A stretch of DNA of 64,000 nucleotides from Myxocyprinus asiaticus (GCF_019703515.2 NC_059385.1:32722501-32786500), one strand, 5' to 3'. Positions 32,573 to 44,479 are shown, counted from the first letter of the stretch. The notes: a model not told the origin generated them from the letters alone. Made by a program: numbers and translations.

Positions 32573-35500
32573 GTGAGTTTAGAGTTGTTGCCACATATAG
32601 AGAAAAAGAAATTATATAGTTGGCGCCTTAATGTATCCCTTTTGCAAAATCCTGATTTCCAACAAATGTTAAAGACTGAAATCAGTGTTTATATGGAGAC
32701 CAACTGGTCCTCGGTATCCTCTGTGGGAGTGGCTTGGGAGGCACATAAGGCAGTTCTTAGGGGTCGGATCATACAGTATGCCTCATTCATCAAAAAATCC
32801 AAAGCACGAGAACTCGTAGAGTTGGAAGGAAATATTAAAAGTGCAGAGGCAGAGCAGAAGCGCCGTATGTCATCTGATGGCCTCAGAGAATTGACCTGAT
32901 TGAAATATAGATATAATACTATTTTGTCACAGAAAGTGGAGTTTTGGTTATTCAGGGCAAGACAGTCATACTTTGAGTCGAGGGACAAAGCAGGGAAGCC
33001 TTTGGCTAGATATATAAAGCAGAGAGAGTCTCTTTCTATCATTCCCTCAGTGAAATCTGCTGGTGGTGAAATTTTTACCTCAGCCATTGATATTAATAAT
33101 GCTTTTAAAGAATTCTATCTTGATCCTTATAGTTCCACATCTGCGTCTACTGATGAAGATATTAGAAACTTTGTGGAACCATTAGATCTTCCTAAACTGA
33201 AGACTGAGCAAGAAAACTCTCTTGATTCTGAGATAACCTTGGAGGAGCTTGACAAGGTAATTAAGTCCCTACCTACTGGCAAGACTCCAGGGCCAGATGG
33301 TTTTGCCGCAGAATTTTTAAGATCCTATGTTACAGAACTGGCTCCACTTTTGTTAGAAATTTACACTGAATCATTAAAGAATGGAAAGCTTTCTCCAACC
33401 ATGACACAAGCCCAGATCAGTCTGATTCTTAAAAAGGACAAAGATCCAAGCGAGTGTAAAAGTTACTGTCCAATCTCCCTGATCCAACTAGATGTAAAAA
33501 TTTTGTCAAACATTTTGGCTAACCGATTGCGGTTATAACATCTCTTTTACATTTAGATCAGGTGGGGTTTATTCGGGGCCGCAGCTCTTCTGATAACACC
33601 AGGCGTCTCATCAACATCATGTGGTCAGTAGCGAATGATCAGTCTCCAGTCGCTGCCATCTCACTTGACACCGAAAAGGCGTTTGATATAGTAGAATGAG
33701 ATTATCTTTTTAAGATTTTGGAAATGTATGGGTTCGGGAGTACATTTATTGGTTGGATTAAGTTACTTTATAAATACCCCGTAGCAGCGGTACAAACAAA
33801 TGGATTAATTTCAGATTATTTTACTCTGGATGGGGCACTCAGCAGGGTTGCCCTCTTTCCCCATTATTGTTCTGTCTTGCCCTGGAACCATTAGCAGCCG
33901 CGATAAGAAAGGAGGATGATTTTCCAGGGGTGGTTGCGGAAAGGGTGGCGCATAAGCTTCTGCTTTACGCAGATTATATTTTATTATTTGTCTCTGAACC
34001 TACTAGATCTATGCCTTGCCTCCACAGAATTATTAATTCCTTTTCCAAGTTCTCAGGATACAAAGTCAATTGGTCTAAATCCGAAGCTTTGGCTCCGACA
34101 GCGTACTGTCCAGTAACGGTGTTCCAGCCGGGCGCCTTCCAGTGGCCCAAACAGGGCATTAAGTATTTGGGGATTTTATTCCCATCAAATTTGTCTGATT
34201 CAGTTAGTGTTCATTTTTACTCTTTAATAAAAAGATTTTCGAGCAATGTGGGCAGGTGGGCTTCATTACATTTATCGATGATTGGAAAGGTTAATGTTAT
34301 TAAAATGAATTGTATTCCAAAATGTATCTACCTGCTACAATCTCTCCCTGTAGATGTCCCCCTCTCTTATTTCAAGCAATTTGATAGCATAGCAAAGTCC
34401 TTCATTTGGAATGGTAAATGTCCCAGATTGCATTTTAATAAGTTACATAGGCCGATAGAAAAAGGTGGGCTAGGCCTACCCAAGATTTTGTTTTATTACT
34501 ATGCATTCAGTCTCAGACATTTGGCTCATTGGTCACTTCCACCTGAGAGAGCCTCTCCCTGGTTTGTTATTGAACAGGCAGTTCTTGCCCCTATTTCGCC
34601 ATTACAAAGCATCTCTATCAAACTAATCGGAAAAGTTAAGTTACACCCCGTTATTTCGCTTTTACACTCGGTATGGACTAAAGTGTCCAGATTGTTTAAA
34701 TTGGACACTTATTTAAATGTTGCCTCGAGCATATGGCAGAACCCAAGATTGTGTATTGGCAAGTCCCCTTTCTGCTGGCCAGAGTGAATTGTGAGGGGGG
34801 TTGCTACACTCAGTGACCTATATGAAAGTGGAGTGTTGAGATCATTTGAAAACTTGGTCCAACATTTTGGGATCTCCCAGACGTCAGCCACCTGCTTTGT
34901 ACTATTTTTGGGAGTAGCACCCCCCCCCCCCAGATGCTTTGGGAGAGATGATTGCGACTTTTGGAAAAGGTCATGAGGCATCAGTGTACTACTCCCTGTT
35001 AATTCAGAGTCTGGAGGACAGAGCCTTAACTTCTCTCAAGAGAGTATGGGAGAAAGATTTCAACTTGGCATTCGAGGAAGGAGTGTGGGCTAAGCTTCTT
35101 AAAACTGTTAAGTCTGCATCTAGAGATGCAAGGGTGCATCTTATACAATTCAACATTTTGCATAGATTTTATTGGACCTGTATAGGCTTGGTCTTAAAGA
35201 AACACCCACCTGCTGGAGATGCCAATCGGAGGATGGATACATGGCCCATGTTTTTTGGTGGTGTGTCGAGATCCAGAAATTCTGGTCGAAGGTTCAGAAT
35301 TTTGTGTGCGACGTGGTGGGCACTCGGGTTTCGTTTTGCCCCAGACTTTGTGTTCTGGGCGATGGGGTGGTCATCGATGTGGGGGATGGCCATATAGAAA
35401 ACTGGGTTCTGACCTGTGTGATGATCGCCAGGCAGGTTATTTTGAGGGGTTGGAGGTCAGCTGGTGCGCCCCCATATCCGGAGTGTGCGGTGGGGAGGAT

Positions 35501-35627
35501 GGCAGCTTATGAGGAGGTGTCATCGGGAAGACAGGGTGGCTTGGATACGTTTATACGGAAATGGGGCAGGTATTTGGAGTTTTTGGAGGGCTCTCGGTTG
35601 GGGTGTGGAGAGAGTAGTGTAATATAG
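32573..35627 (+). pseudogene. L1 ORF2, reverse transcriptase and C-terminal region (copy B)
   Basis: 32573-33538 carries the fingers/palm start (GKTPGPDGF, CKSYCPISL), with one TGA at about 32897. A frame change follows near 33535. The AFDIVE block at about 33680 runs into a TGA. GCPLSPLLF is read near 33850, and the frame from 33867 includes AHKLLLYADYILLFVS, so the second catalytic aspartate is replaced by tyrosine. Thumb sequence (NVGRWASLHLSMIGKVNVIK) continues to 34787. The C-terminal cysteine-rich region is in 34939-35627 with CWRCQSEDGYMAHVFWWC. It is inactive. Confidence 0.85.
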
Positions 35628-35638
35628 TATGATTATTA

Positions 35639-35709
35639 TGTGTGTATATGTATGTAGGTATATATGTATATGTATATATATGTGTATGTATATATGTTTG
35701 TATATGTAT

Positions 35710-35776
<67 letters not shown>

Positions 35777-35900
35777 TATTTTTTTATATATGTATATATG
35801 TGTGTCTGTTTGATTTTTATTTCTATATATTTACTTATGTTTGACCACAGGGTTGTTTTTTTGGGGGGTGGGGTTGGGGAGGGGGAGGGGGGGTTGTGGG
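35639..35900. repeat. (TG/TA)n microsatellite and G-rich tract
   Basis: TGTATATG units grade into a pure TA tract at 35717-35774, then a second TATATG part. At 35853-35903 a G-rich run (TTTTTTGGGGGGTGGGG and GGGGGAGGGGGGG) follows. It lies just after the 3' end of L1 copy B. Confidence 0.8.
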
Positions 35901-35949
35901 GTTTAAATGTTGATTTTATGTTAATGATAAATGATAAAATGAGTTTGTT

Positions 35950-37229
35950 TGCTCTCACGTGGATGCACTAATCAGGCTAGATACTGAGCCATGGGAGTAG
36001 AAAAGAACTGTCAAAAGACCTGCGTAACAAGGTAATGGAACTTTATAAAGATGGAAAAGGATATAAAAAGATATCCAAAGCCTTGAAAATGCCAGTCAGT
36101 ACTGTTCAATCACTTATTAAGAAGTGGAAAATTTGGGGATCTCTTGATACCAAGCCAAGGTCAGGTAGACCAAGAAAGATTTCAGCCACAACTTCCAGAA
36201 GAATTGTTCGGGATACAAAGAAAAACCCACAGGTAACCTCAGGAGAAATACAGGCTGCTCTGGAAAAAGACAGTGTGGATGTTTCAAGGAGCACAATACA
36301 ACGATACTTGAACAAAAATGATCTGCATGGTCGAGTTGCCAGAAAGAAGCCTTTACTGTGCCAATGCCACAAAAAAAACCCAGTTACAATATGCCCGATA
36401 ACACCTTGACATGCCTCACAGCTTTTGGCACACTATAATTTGGAGTGATGAGACCAAAATAGAGCTTTATGGTTACAACCATAAGCGCTATGTTTTGGAG
36501 AGGGGTCAAAGAGGCCTATAGTGAAAAGAATACCATCCCCTCTGTGAAGCATGATGGTGGCTCACTGATGTTTTGGGGGTGTGTGAGCTCTAAAGGCGCA
36601 GGAATCTTGTGAAAATTGATAACAAGATGAATGCAACATGTTATCAGAAAATACTGGCAGACAATTTGCATTCTGCTACATGAAAGCTGCGCATGGGATG
36701 CTCTTGGACTTTCCAGCATGACAGTGACCCTAAGCACAAGGCCAAGTTGACCCTCCAGCAGTTACAGCAGAAAAAGTTGAAGGTCCTGGAGTGGCCATCA
36801 CAGTCTCCTGACCTTAATATCATCGAGCCACTCTGGGGAGATCTCAAATGTGCGGTTCATGCAAGATGACCAAAGACTTTGCATGACCTGGAGGCATTTT
36901 TCCAAGATGAATGGGCAGCTATACCACCTGCAAGAATTTGGGGCCTCATAGACAACTATTACAAAAGACTGCACGCTGTCATTGATGCTAAAGGGGGCAA
37001 TACACAGTATTAAGAACTAAGGGTATGCAGACTTTTGTCATTTAATTTTTTTCTTTGTTGCCATGTTTTGTTTTATGATTGTGCCATTCTGTTATAACCT
37101 ACAGTTGAATATGAATCCCATAAGAATAATAAAAGAAATGTGTTTTGCCTGCTCACTCATGTTTTCTTTAAAAATGGTACATATATTACCAATTCTCCAA
37201 GGGTATGCAAACTTTTGAGCACAAATGTA
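35950..37229 (+). mobile_element. Tc1-like element, 5' terminal repeat missing
   Basis: Transposase text starts at about 36000. The right end reads GGGTATGCAAACTTTTGAGC at about 37200-37220, preceded by a related GGGTATGCAGACTTTTG at 37022, which is the subterminal repeat. No matching left terminus is visible, because the sequence passes directly from L1 3' flank to the transposase leader. The (TA)n tract at 37228 follows the right end. Confidence 0.75.
36000..37013 (+). pseudogene. Tc1-like transposase (35.9-37.2 kb copy)
   Basis: The first part, 36035-36409, is open and shows the paired helix-turn-helix: MELYKDGKGYKKISKALKMP, TVQSLIKKWK, the SGRPRKIS linker and HGRVARKKPLL. Beyond 36410 the catalytic region is only traceable across stops and shifts: HDGGSLMFWGCVSSKGAG near 36550, and a [12 protein letters not shown] segment near 36795. 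The catalytic triad cannot be formed in one frame. Confidence 0.8.
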
Positions 37230-37309
37230 TATATATATATATATATTATATATAAATTGTTTTACAATATTGCTTTAGTCTTTTACTGTTACCAGATGGC
37301 TCAGACACT

Positions 37310-37566
37310 CAGGGCAGTGGTAGCTCAGCGGTTAAGGCTCTGGGTTACTGATCAGAAGGTTGGGGGTTCAAGCCCCAGCACCGCCAAGATGCCACTGTTG
37401 GGCCCTTGAGCAAGGCCCTTAACCCTATCTGCTCCAGGGGCGCTGTATCATGGCTGACCCTGCACTCTGACCCCAGCCTAGCTGGGATATGTGAAAAAGA
37501 AGAATTTCACCATATATGTGCAAATGTATAATGTGTGATAAATAAAGAAAATTATTATTATTATTA
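37310..37566 (+). repeat. tRNA-derived SINE
   Basis: The head has a pol III A box (GTGGTAGCTCAGCGGTTAAG) and B box (GGGGTTCAAGCCCC). A conserved core follows (CCTTGAGCAAGGCCCTTAA), with a tail ending in (ATT)n. It is not a tRNA gene: the cloverleaf is not completed and the core is SINE-specific. Confidence 0.85.
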
Positions 37567-38144
37567 AGACACAGAAACTACAAGAGTGCAAACTGAATGA
37601 AATCACAGATGCAGTTTACTGTGCTACTCCAATCCCAATCAATAATTACCAGGAGAAAAAAAAGTGGTACACAATACGGGACTTATAATTGTAAAGAAGC
37701 CCGAAATACATATGGGACTCTTATTTTTAAATGTCTGCACTCCCAGTTGTGAGCTCAATGATGCCTGATTCGGTGAGAAAGTGAATCTGATTCAAACTGC
37801 TAACCTAAGCTCCTGAGTTCAAATCTTCAGTTCTTTTTGGGTGAATCATGAAAAAGATCCGGTTCAAAAGAGTAATTTGGTCATGACTCTCTTGCGCTGG
37901 GTTTTTACCAGAGCGAGGTAATGTCATCACAACAGAACGGGTGAAAAGCGGCGCGAGACACATTGGTGCGTGCTCTATAGGTGTATTTAAATACATCTAT
38001 GTATTTAAATAGATAATATCTGACGAAACCGCATATGAACGCACACAACAAGACTGTCGCCAGTGGTGACTAGATTTTAAATTATAGTCGCATTAAATTA
38101 TTTTTGGTCATATTTGCAACCATTTTAGTCGCAGTCTGGAGCCC
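37567..38144. other. Non-coding spacer
   Basis: No gene, terminal repeat or RNA was recognised. A stretch near 37740-37870 resembles generic fish intergenic repeat text but has no clear boundary. Confidence 0.35.
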
Positions 38145-38399
38145 TGATTTTGTTGTTTTTGTTTGTTTGTCCTGTGTTTAGTAATCTTTTTCCAATCAGT
38201 TTTACCAGGGACGAACTACTGAACATTCGGCAGCATATACCAGACAATCTTTTCCCTGTTTTTGACTATTCGGATGCTTTGCTGGACATTTTATTTAGAG
38301 GCGCAGCTGTGCTTTTCAAGAGACGCAGGCGAGGGAGACGAGCTGGCACGCTGGTCGGCTGGCTGATCAAATCACAGACACAGAACAACAATACTCGGA

Positions 38400-38960
38400 C
38401 TCAGTTATTATTATTCTTGGGGATTTCAAGAAAGCAAACCTCACACATGAACTGCCTAAATACAAACATCACATTACATGCCCAACCAGAGACAGAAATA
38501 TGCTGGATCATTGCTACACAACAATAGAGGATGCATATCGCTCTGTTCCTAGAGCAGCTTTGGAACTCTCTGATCATTGTCTGGTTCATCTTCTTCCAAC
38601 CTACAGGCAGAAACTAAAATCTGCTAAACCTGTAGTAAAGACTGTAATGAGATGGACCAATGAAGCAGAGTTGGAACTACAAGCCTGCTTTGACTGCACT
38701 GATTGGAGTGTTTTTGAGGCTGCAGACACCAATCTGGATGAGCTTACAGATACTGTTACATCATATATCAGTTTCTGTGAGGATATGTGCATTCCTATTA
38801 GGACTTATTTAACATACAACAACAACAACCCGTAGTTTACAGCAGAACTCAGGCAGCTTCTTCAGGCCAAGGAGGATGCTTACAGAGGTGGGGATAAAGT
38901 CTTGTACAATCAGGACAGGAACGCACTGAAAAACAAGGAAAGCACAGGGCCCAGACAGTG
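38400..38960 (+). pseudogene. L2 endonuclease end and linker (copy 2)
   Basis: The end of the endonuclease is visible: LLLFLGISRK in place of the ILGDF box, then RDRNMLDHCYTTIEDAY and [15 protein letters not shown] (the SDH box). It then runs through ETCFDCTDW-type linker text to 38835, where a TAG interrupts NNNNP. A second segment to about 38960 contains TAELRQLLQAKEDAYRG. The two halves are out of frame with the polymerase. Confidence 0.7.
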
Positions 38961-39142
38961 TTTCACCCGCATGTCTAAAATCCTGTGCTAACCAGCTGGC
39001 CCCCATCTTCACACTGATCTTAAAAAGATCACTGGGGCAGTGTGAAGTCCCATGCTGCTTCAAACACTCAATCATCATTCCTGTCCCAAAGAAACCCAAA
39101 ATCACAGGATTTAATGTCTACAGACCTGTCGCCCTGACGTCT

Positions 39143-40126
39143 GTGGTCATGAAATCATTTGAGAGACTGGTGTTGGCCCACCTGAAGGACATCATTGGAC
39201 CCTTTCTAGATCCCCTTCAATTTGCTTATCGAGCAAACAGGTCTGTGAATGATGCAGTCAATATGGGGTTGCATCATTTCAAGCAACATCTGGACAGACC
39301 AGGGACATATGCAAGGATCCTTTTTGTGGACTTCAGTTTGGCTATCAACACCATCATCCCAGCTATAATCCAGACTAAATTACACCAACTCTCTGTTCCC
39401 ACGTCTGTCTGTCAGTGGATTACCAGTTTTCTGACAGACAGGCAGCAGCTAGTGAGACAGGGGAAATTCTCTTCCAGCACATGTACAATCAGCACAGGTG
39501 CCCCCCAGGGATGTGTGCTCTCCCCACAGCTCTTCTCCCTGTATACAAACGACTGCACTGCCAAGGACACCTCTGTCAAGCTCCTGAAGTTTGCAGATGA
39601 CAATACTGTCATTGGCCTCATCCATGATGACAATGAGTCTGTATACAGAAGGGAGGTTGAACGGCTGGCTCACTGGTGTAGTCAAAACAACCTGGAGCTG
39701 AACACGCTCAAAACAGTGGAGATGATTGTGGACTTTAGGAGGAACACCCCAACATTGATCCCTCTCACCATTCTAAACAGCACTGTGGCAGCAGTGGAGT
39801 CATTCAGGTTCCTGGGCACTACCATCTCACAGGACCTGAAGTGGGAGACCCACATTGACATTGTGAAAAAGGCCCAGCAGAGTTTGTACTTCCTTCGCCA
39901 GTTGAGGAAGTTCAACCTGCCACAGGCACTGCTGATACAGTTCTACTCAGCAGTCATTGATTCTGTCCTCTGCACTTCAATAACTGTCTGGTTTGGTGCA
40001 GCTAAGAAATCGGATATCAGAAGATTACAAAGGAGAGTTCGGCTGGAAATATCACTCTGGACCCCATTCACCCTGCCCAATACCTTTTTGAACTGTCGCC
40101 TTCTGGCAGGCGCTAAAGAGCACTAA
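39143..40126 (+). pseudogene. L2 reverse transcriptase (copy 2), open over 327 codons
   Basis: The polymerase domain is almost whole: [26 protein letters not shown] (first catalytic aspartate), GAPQGCVLSPQLFSLY, and LLKFADDNTVIGLI with the intact FADD box (39590-39605). It then has NNLELNTLKTVEMIVDFRR and FRFLGTTISQDLKWETHI. The frame fails after RRVRL near 40045, where the C-terminal part is shifted. The upstream SYRPVALT block lies at 39118-39140. This is the best-preserved polymerase in the window. Confidence 0.85.
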
Positions 40127-40309
40127 GCACCAGAACAATCAGGCACAGGAACAGTTTTTCCCTCAGGCTATCCATCTCATGAACCTTTAAAATTGCCCCA
40201 CTGAGCAATAATTAATGTGCAATACACAGCTTAGTCTATTTATATTTATCCAACATACCATACCCTTCTGCCATTACATTCCCTTGCTTCTGTATATAAC
40301 AGATTTATA

Positions 40310-41912
40310 CAGTGCATCTGGAAAGTATTCACAGCGCTTCACTTTTTCCACATTTTATTATGTTACAGCCTTATTCCAAAATGGATTAAATTCATTATTT
40401 TCCTCAAAATTCTACCAACAATACCCCATAATGACAACGTGACAGAAGTTTGTTTGAAATCTTTGCAAATTTATATAAAAAAAAAAAAAAAACACACACA
40501 CATGTACATAAGTATTCACAGCCTTTGCTCAATACTTTGTTGAAGCACCTTTGGCACCAATCACAGCCTCAAGTCTTTTTGAGTATGGTGCTACAAGCTT
40601 GGCACACCTATTTTTGGGCAGTTTCTCCCATTCTTCTTTGCAGGACCTCTCAAGCTCCATCAGGTTGGATAGGGAGCGTCGGTGCACAGCCATTTTCAGA
40701 TCTCTCCAGAGATGTTCAATCGGGTTCAAGTCTGGGCTCTGGCTGGGCCACTCAAGGACATTCACAGAGTTGTCCTGTAGCCACTCCTTTGTTATCTTGG
40801 CTGTGTGCTTAGGGTCATTGTCCTGTTGGAAGATGAACCTTCACCCCAGTCTGAGGTCCAGAGCGCTCTGGAGCAGGTTTTCATCAATGTTTTCATCAAT
40901 TTAATGTCTCTGTACATTGCTGCATTCATCTTTCCCTCGATCCTGACTAGTCTCCCAGTTCCTGCCGCTGAAAAACATCTCCACAGCATAATGCTGCCAC
41001 CACCATGCTTCACTGTAGGGATGGTATTGGCCAGGTGATGAGCGGTGCCTGGTTTCCTCCAGACATGACGCTTGCCATTCAGGCCAAAGAGTTCAATCTT
41101 GGTTTCTCATGGTCTGAGAGTCCTTTAGGTGCCTTTTGGCAAACTCCAGGTGGGCTGTCATGTGCCTTTTACTGAGGAGTGGCTTCCGTCTGGCCACTCT
41201 ACCATACAGGCCTGATTGGTGGAGTGTTGCAGAGATGGTTGTTCTTCTGGAAGGTTCTCCTCTCTCCACAGAGAAATGCTGGAGCTCTGTCAGAGTGACC
41301 ATCGGGTTCTTGGTCACCTCCCTGACTAAGGCCCTTCTCCACCGATCGCTCAGTTTGGCCGGGCGGCCAGCTCTAGGAAGAGTCCTGGTGGTTCCAAACT
41401 TCTTCCATTTACGGATGATGGAGGCCACTGTGCTCATTGGGACTTTCAATGCTGCAGAAATGTTTCTGTACCCTTCCCCAGATCTGTGCCTCAATACAAT
41501 CCTGTCTCGGAGGTCTACAAACAATTCCTTGGACTTCATGGCTTGGTTTGTGCTCTGACATGCACTGATAACTGTGGGACCTTATATAGACAGGTGTGTG
41601 CCTTTCCAAATCATGTCCAATCAACTGAATTTACCACAGGTGGACTCCAATCAAGTTGTGGAAACAGGATGCACCTGAGCTCAATTTTAAGTGTCATGGC
41701 AAAGGCTGTGAATACTTATGTACATGTGATTTTTTTCGTTATTTTTAATAAATTTGCAAAGATTTCAAACAAACTTCTGTCACGTTGTCATTATGGGGTA
41801 TTGTTTGTAGTATTTTGAGGAAAATAATGAATTTAATCCATTTAGGAATAAGGCTGTAACATAACAAAATGTGGAAAAAGTGAAGCGCTGTGAATACTTT
41901 CCGGATGCATTG
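40310..41912 (-). mobile_element. Tc1-like element inside L2 copy 2
   Basis: Inverted terminal repeats of about 200 bases run CAGTGCATCTGGAAAGTATT at the left and AATACTTTCCGGATGCATTG at the right, beginning and ending at 40310 and 41912. The left flank is TA; the right flank is CA, probably a mutated TA. The size (1603 bases) is normal for Tc1. It splits the 3' UTR of the LINE at a TA-rich place. Confidence 0.9.
40529..41539 (-). pseudogene. Tc1-like transposase (40.3-41.9 kb copy)
   Basis: The start is MKSKELFVDLRDRIVLRHRS at 41539. The helix-turn-helix (GEGYRNISAALKVPMSTVAS), the GRPAKLSDR linker and GRVARRKPLLSKRH are in one frame to 41093. A shift follows, and 41013-40792 has [20 protein letters not shown]. 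40765-40529 has [20 protein letters not shown] with the final glutamate of the DDE set. Two frame changes break the gene. Confidence 0.85.
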
Positions 41913-41941
41913 CATTTGTATATTGTACATATGTGTGTGTA

Positions 41942-42008
<67 letters not shown>

Positions 42009-42215
42009 CTATTGTGTATTCTATATATACTTTATTTTCTATTCAATTTTGATTTTTAATCTATATTTATTTATTTTATTAAATATTTTTATTATTATCT
42101 CTGTCTTGTTGCTGTATTGTATTGTTTATGCACTGGTAGCTCCTGTCATCAAGTCAAATTCCTTGTATGTGTAAGCAAACTTGGCAATAAAATTTATTCT
42201 GATTCTGATTCTAAA

Positions 42216-43630
42216 AGTCTTTGAAGTCCATCCTGAATTAACTGTGGAAGTGCATTGTCCTTTGTTAATTGATTGTCTATGTATTCCATTTTAAGAGAAT
42301 GTAGTCCATCCTTTAACCAAGGTGATGCAGGCAACAGTCAGTGTGGTGCATCACAGTTCGAATGGAAGCTTGTGGCAGTTCATTTCGGTCAAGTCCATCC
42401 TAAGTCCAAGGTTCAGGCAGTGGTCAGTAAAGTGTCTTAAGGTTGAAGTTGGCAGCAGTTCATACTCTGTGATGTCCATCGTAGTAGACTAAAGTGATGT
42501 CTGGCTTGCACAGGATACAGTTAGTCGTCATCACTCAGCGACACGTATAGGGAGTTGGATATCAAGCAGGACCGGAGCTGGATCTGGCAGGCTCTGGTAA
42601 CCTTGGTTTGAAACAGGTTTGGTGCAATATAAAATATGTGTGCACATAAAAACAAACGCTTCTTTCATATGCTTAGAAAATGTTATTCTCAGGATTTGGA
42701 TGCACGATCTGTCAAATTATAGGGAAGTATTATTAATAATTTTCATCTACTGACACACAAATGATGGCTAGTATTAAAAGTGATTGTATTGGCACACACT
42801 TCACCTCTACCAATTGATTTTGATTCATTGATTAAATTTAATTATTGCAACACGAAAAAATTAAACAAAAAAATACGAAAATTAATATATAATCAAAATG
42901 ACGAAATGGTCAAAAAAAAAAAAAAAAAAACTTATACCAAATCCAAAAATGTTATCCTTTCCAACTTCTTTCACCGGCACATTTTGACTTAAAAATCACT
43001 CAACTACAACAGGTGGAAAAATACCAATACAAATTAGACAATAAAGACAATTGTAAACATAATAATAATCACTGAAAAATAAACAATTACCTCTAGAGTG
43101 TTTAACACAAATCTTATTAATTTTTGTTTCATAAGATAGTTATACAACTCTGACTGTCAGGGACATAATTTGATGTTCCACAATATTTTCAGAGTTTGGA
43201 CATGAACTTTATTACCACCTGCTGGTGGAATCTCCAAACTGCAAATGCAGGAACTGAATTTAGACTTACAGGCCTGCTTTTGATAAGTCTTATCGCAATG
43301 ACATATTTCTCAGGAAAACAGCAAATTGTGCTTTGCGCCACTTCAATAACATACAATACACCCACAGTTTGCATGCATACACCCACTGTTAGCGGAAACA
43401 CTCCCATCCACACCCACTTGCCCTTTGCACTGGCATGAAAATTGCACTTAGAATTAGCAATCTCAGGAAAATTGGATAAGCCGTAGCGCACTGATTTAGA
43501 CCGATTTGCTATCATGTGTGACCAATTCATTGTAAACAACCAACATATAAGCGATTAATTTGTGAACAGGACATCTTTAGTTCTGATTCAAAACGGGCGA
43601 TAGTAAACACCAGTTAGACAGCATGAGATT
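42216..43630. other. Non-coding spacer
   Basis: AT-rich sequence without a recognisable gene. A run of A at 42912-42930 and scattered short repeats are the only features. Confidence 0.4.
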
Positions 43631-43634
43631 CACC

Positions 43635-44141
43635 GACAAATTTAAATTCTCTTATCATTTACTCACCCTTATGCCATCCCAGATGTGTGTGACTTTCTTT
43701 CTTCAGGCAAACACAAATGAAGATTTTTAGAAGAATATCTCAGCTCTTTTGGTCCATACAATGCAAGTGAATGGTGCCACAATTTGAAGCTCAAAAAAAT
43801 CAAAGTGAGCATAAAAGTAATCCATAAGACTCCAGTGGTTGAATCAGTGTCTCCAGAAGCAATTTGATTGGTGTGGGTGAGAAACAGATCAATATTCAAG
43901 TCCAATTTTACTATAAATTCTCCTCCCTCAGCCCCCACTTTAACATTCACTTTCACATTCTTCTTTTTGTGTTTTTGGTGATTCACATTCTTCATGCATA
44001 CGCCCCACTGGGCAGGAAGAATAATTTCTTAATCTTAATTTGTGTTCTGCAGAGGAAAGAAAGTCATACACATCTGGGATGGCATGAGGGTGAGTAAATA
44101 ATGAGAGAATTTTCATTTTTGGGTGAACTATTCCTTTAAGA
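43635..44141. mobile_element. Non-autonomous DNA transposon with long inverted ends (teleost hAT-like)
   Basis: The left side has CATTTACTCACCCTTATGCC and GATGTGTGTGACTTTCTTTC; the right side has the reverse forms GAAAGAAAGTCATACACATC and GGCATGAGGGTGAGTAAAT, then TTCATTTTTGGGTGAACTAT. This is among the commonest repeats of fish genomes. It has no transposase. The left-most terminal bases corresponding to GGGTGAACTATTCC are missing. Confidence 0.75.
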
Positions 44142-44370
44142 AACCTGATTGCATCTCTGACTCTCTGTAATATCCACCTATTGCCGAGGTAAAATCTATC
44201 AGAGGAAAACAAGGTAATTAAGAGAGAGCTAATAACCTCCAGAAAACTCCACTTGGCTTCATGAATCAAGCAACTCCAAAATAATTATGAGAAATGCTCT
44301 GAAATCTGGTGTATCAATCTACTAAGCCTATTTTATAAGTATGTGCATATAAACACGATGGGAAAAAAGT

Positions 44371-44479
44371 GCCTCAGTGTGTTCCTGGGAGGGTACTCAG
44401 CCTTACAGGCTCCATATGGTTAGGATTAGGGTGGGGGTGGGGTTAGGACATCTGCTGCCTCCCAGGAACAAACTGAGGC
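44371..44479. repeat. Short hairpin MITE
   Basis: GCCTCAGTGTGTTCCTGGGA with GG (44371-44392) is inverted at 44458-44479 with one mismatch over 22 bases. The 65-base interior contains GGTTAGGATTAGGGTGGGG. Confidence 0.6.

Larger units (their letters stand above)
30797..35638 (+). mobile_element. L1-type LINE, copy B (decayed), inserted in DIRS copy B
   Basis: The alignment with copy A starts around 30797 (TCGATTTGGATGGC) and runs through ORF1, the spacer, the ORF2 reverse transcriptase and the C-terminal region to about 35627. The element is 5'-truncated relative to copy A, which has additional 5' sequence up to about 10980. The endonuclease block is missing at about 32449. The polymerase box reads YADY instead of YADD, and ORF2 has stops and shifts. 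A TG/TA-rich tract follows the 3' end. Confidence 0.85.
38145..42215 (+). mobile_element. L2/Rex1-type LINE (copy 2) with a Tc1 element in its 3' UTR
   Basis: The 5' part (GTTTGTTTGTCCTGTGTTTAG) matches copy 3 at 54294. The order is remnant of the endonuclease, linker, reverse transcriptase (39143-40126), 3' UTR interrupted at 40310-41912, then a (TA)n tract (41948-42004) and the tail TTGGCAATAAAATTTATTCT with GATTCT repeats. Relative to copy 3 it lacks about 580 bases that encode most of the endonuclease, with the junction near 38360. Confidence 0.85.

Noticed and set aside
37310..37400. A tRNA gene
   Set aside because: A and B boxes are present, but the sequence does not fold into a tRNA and continues into a SINE core and tail.
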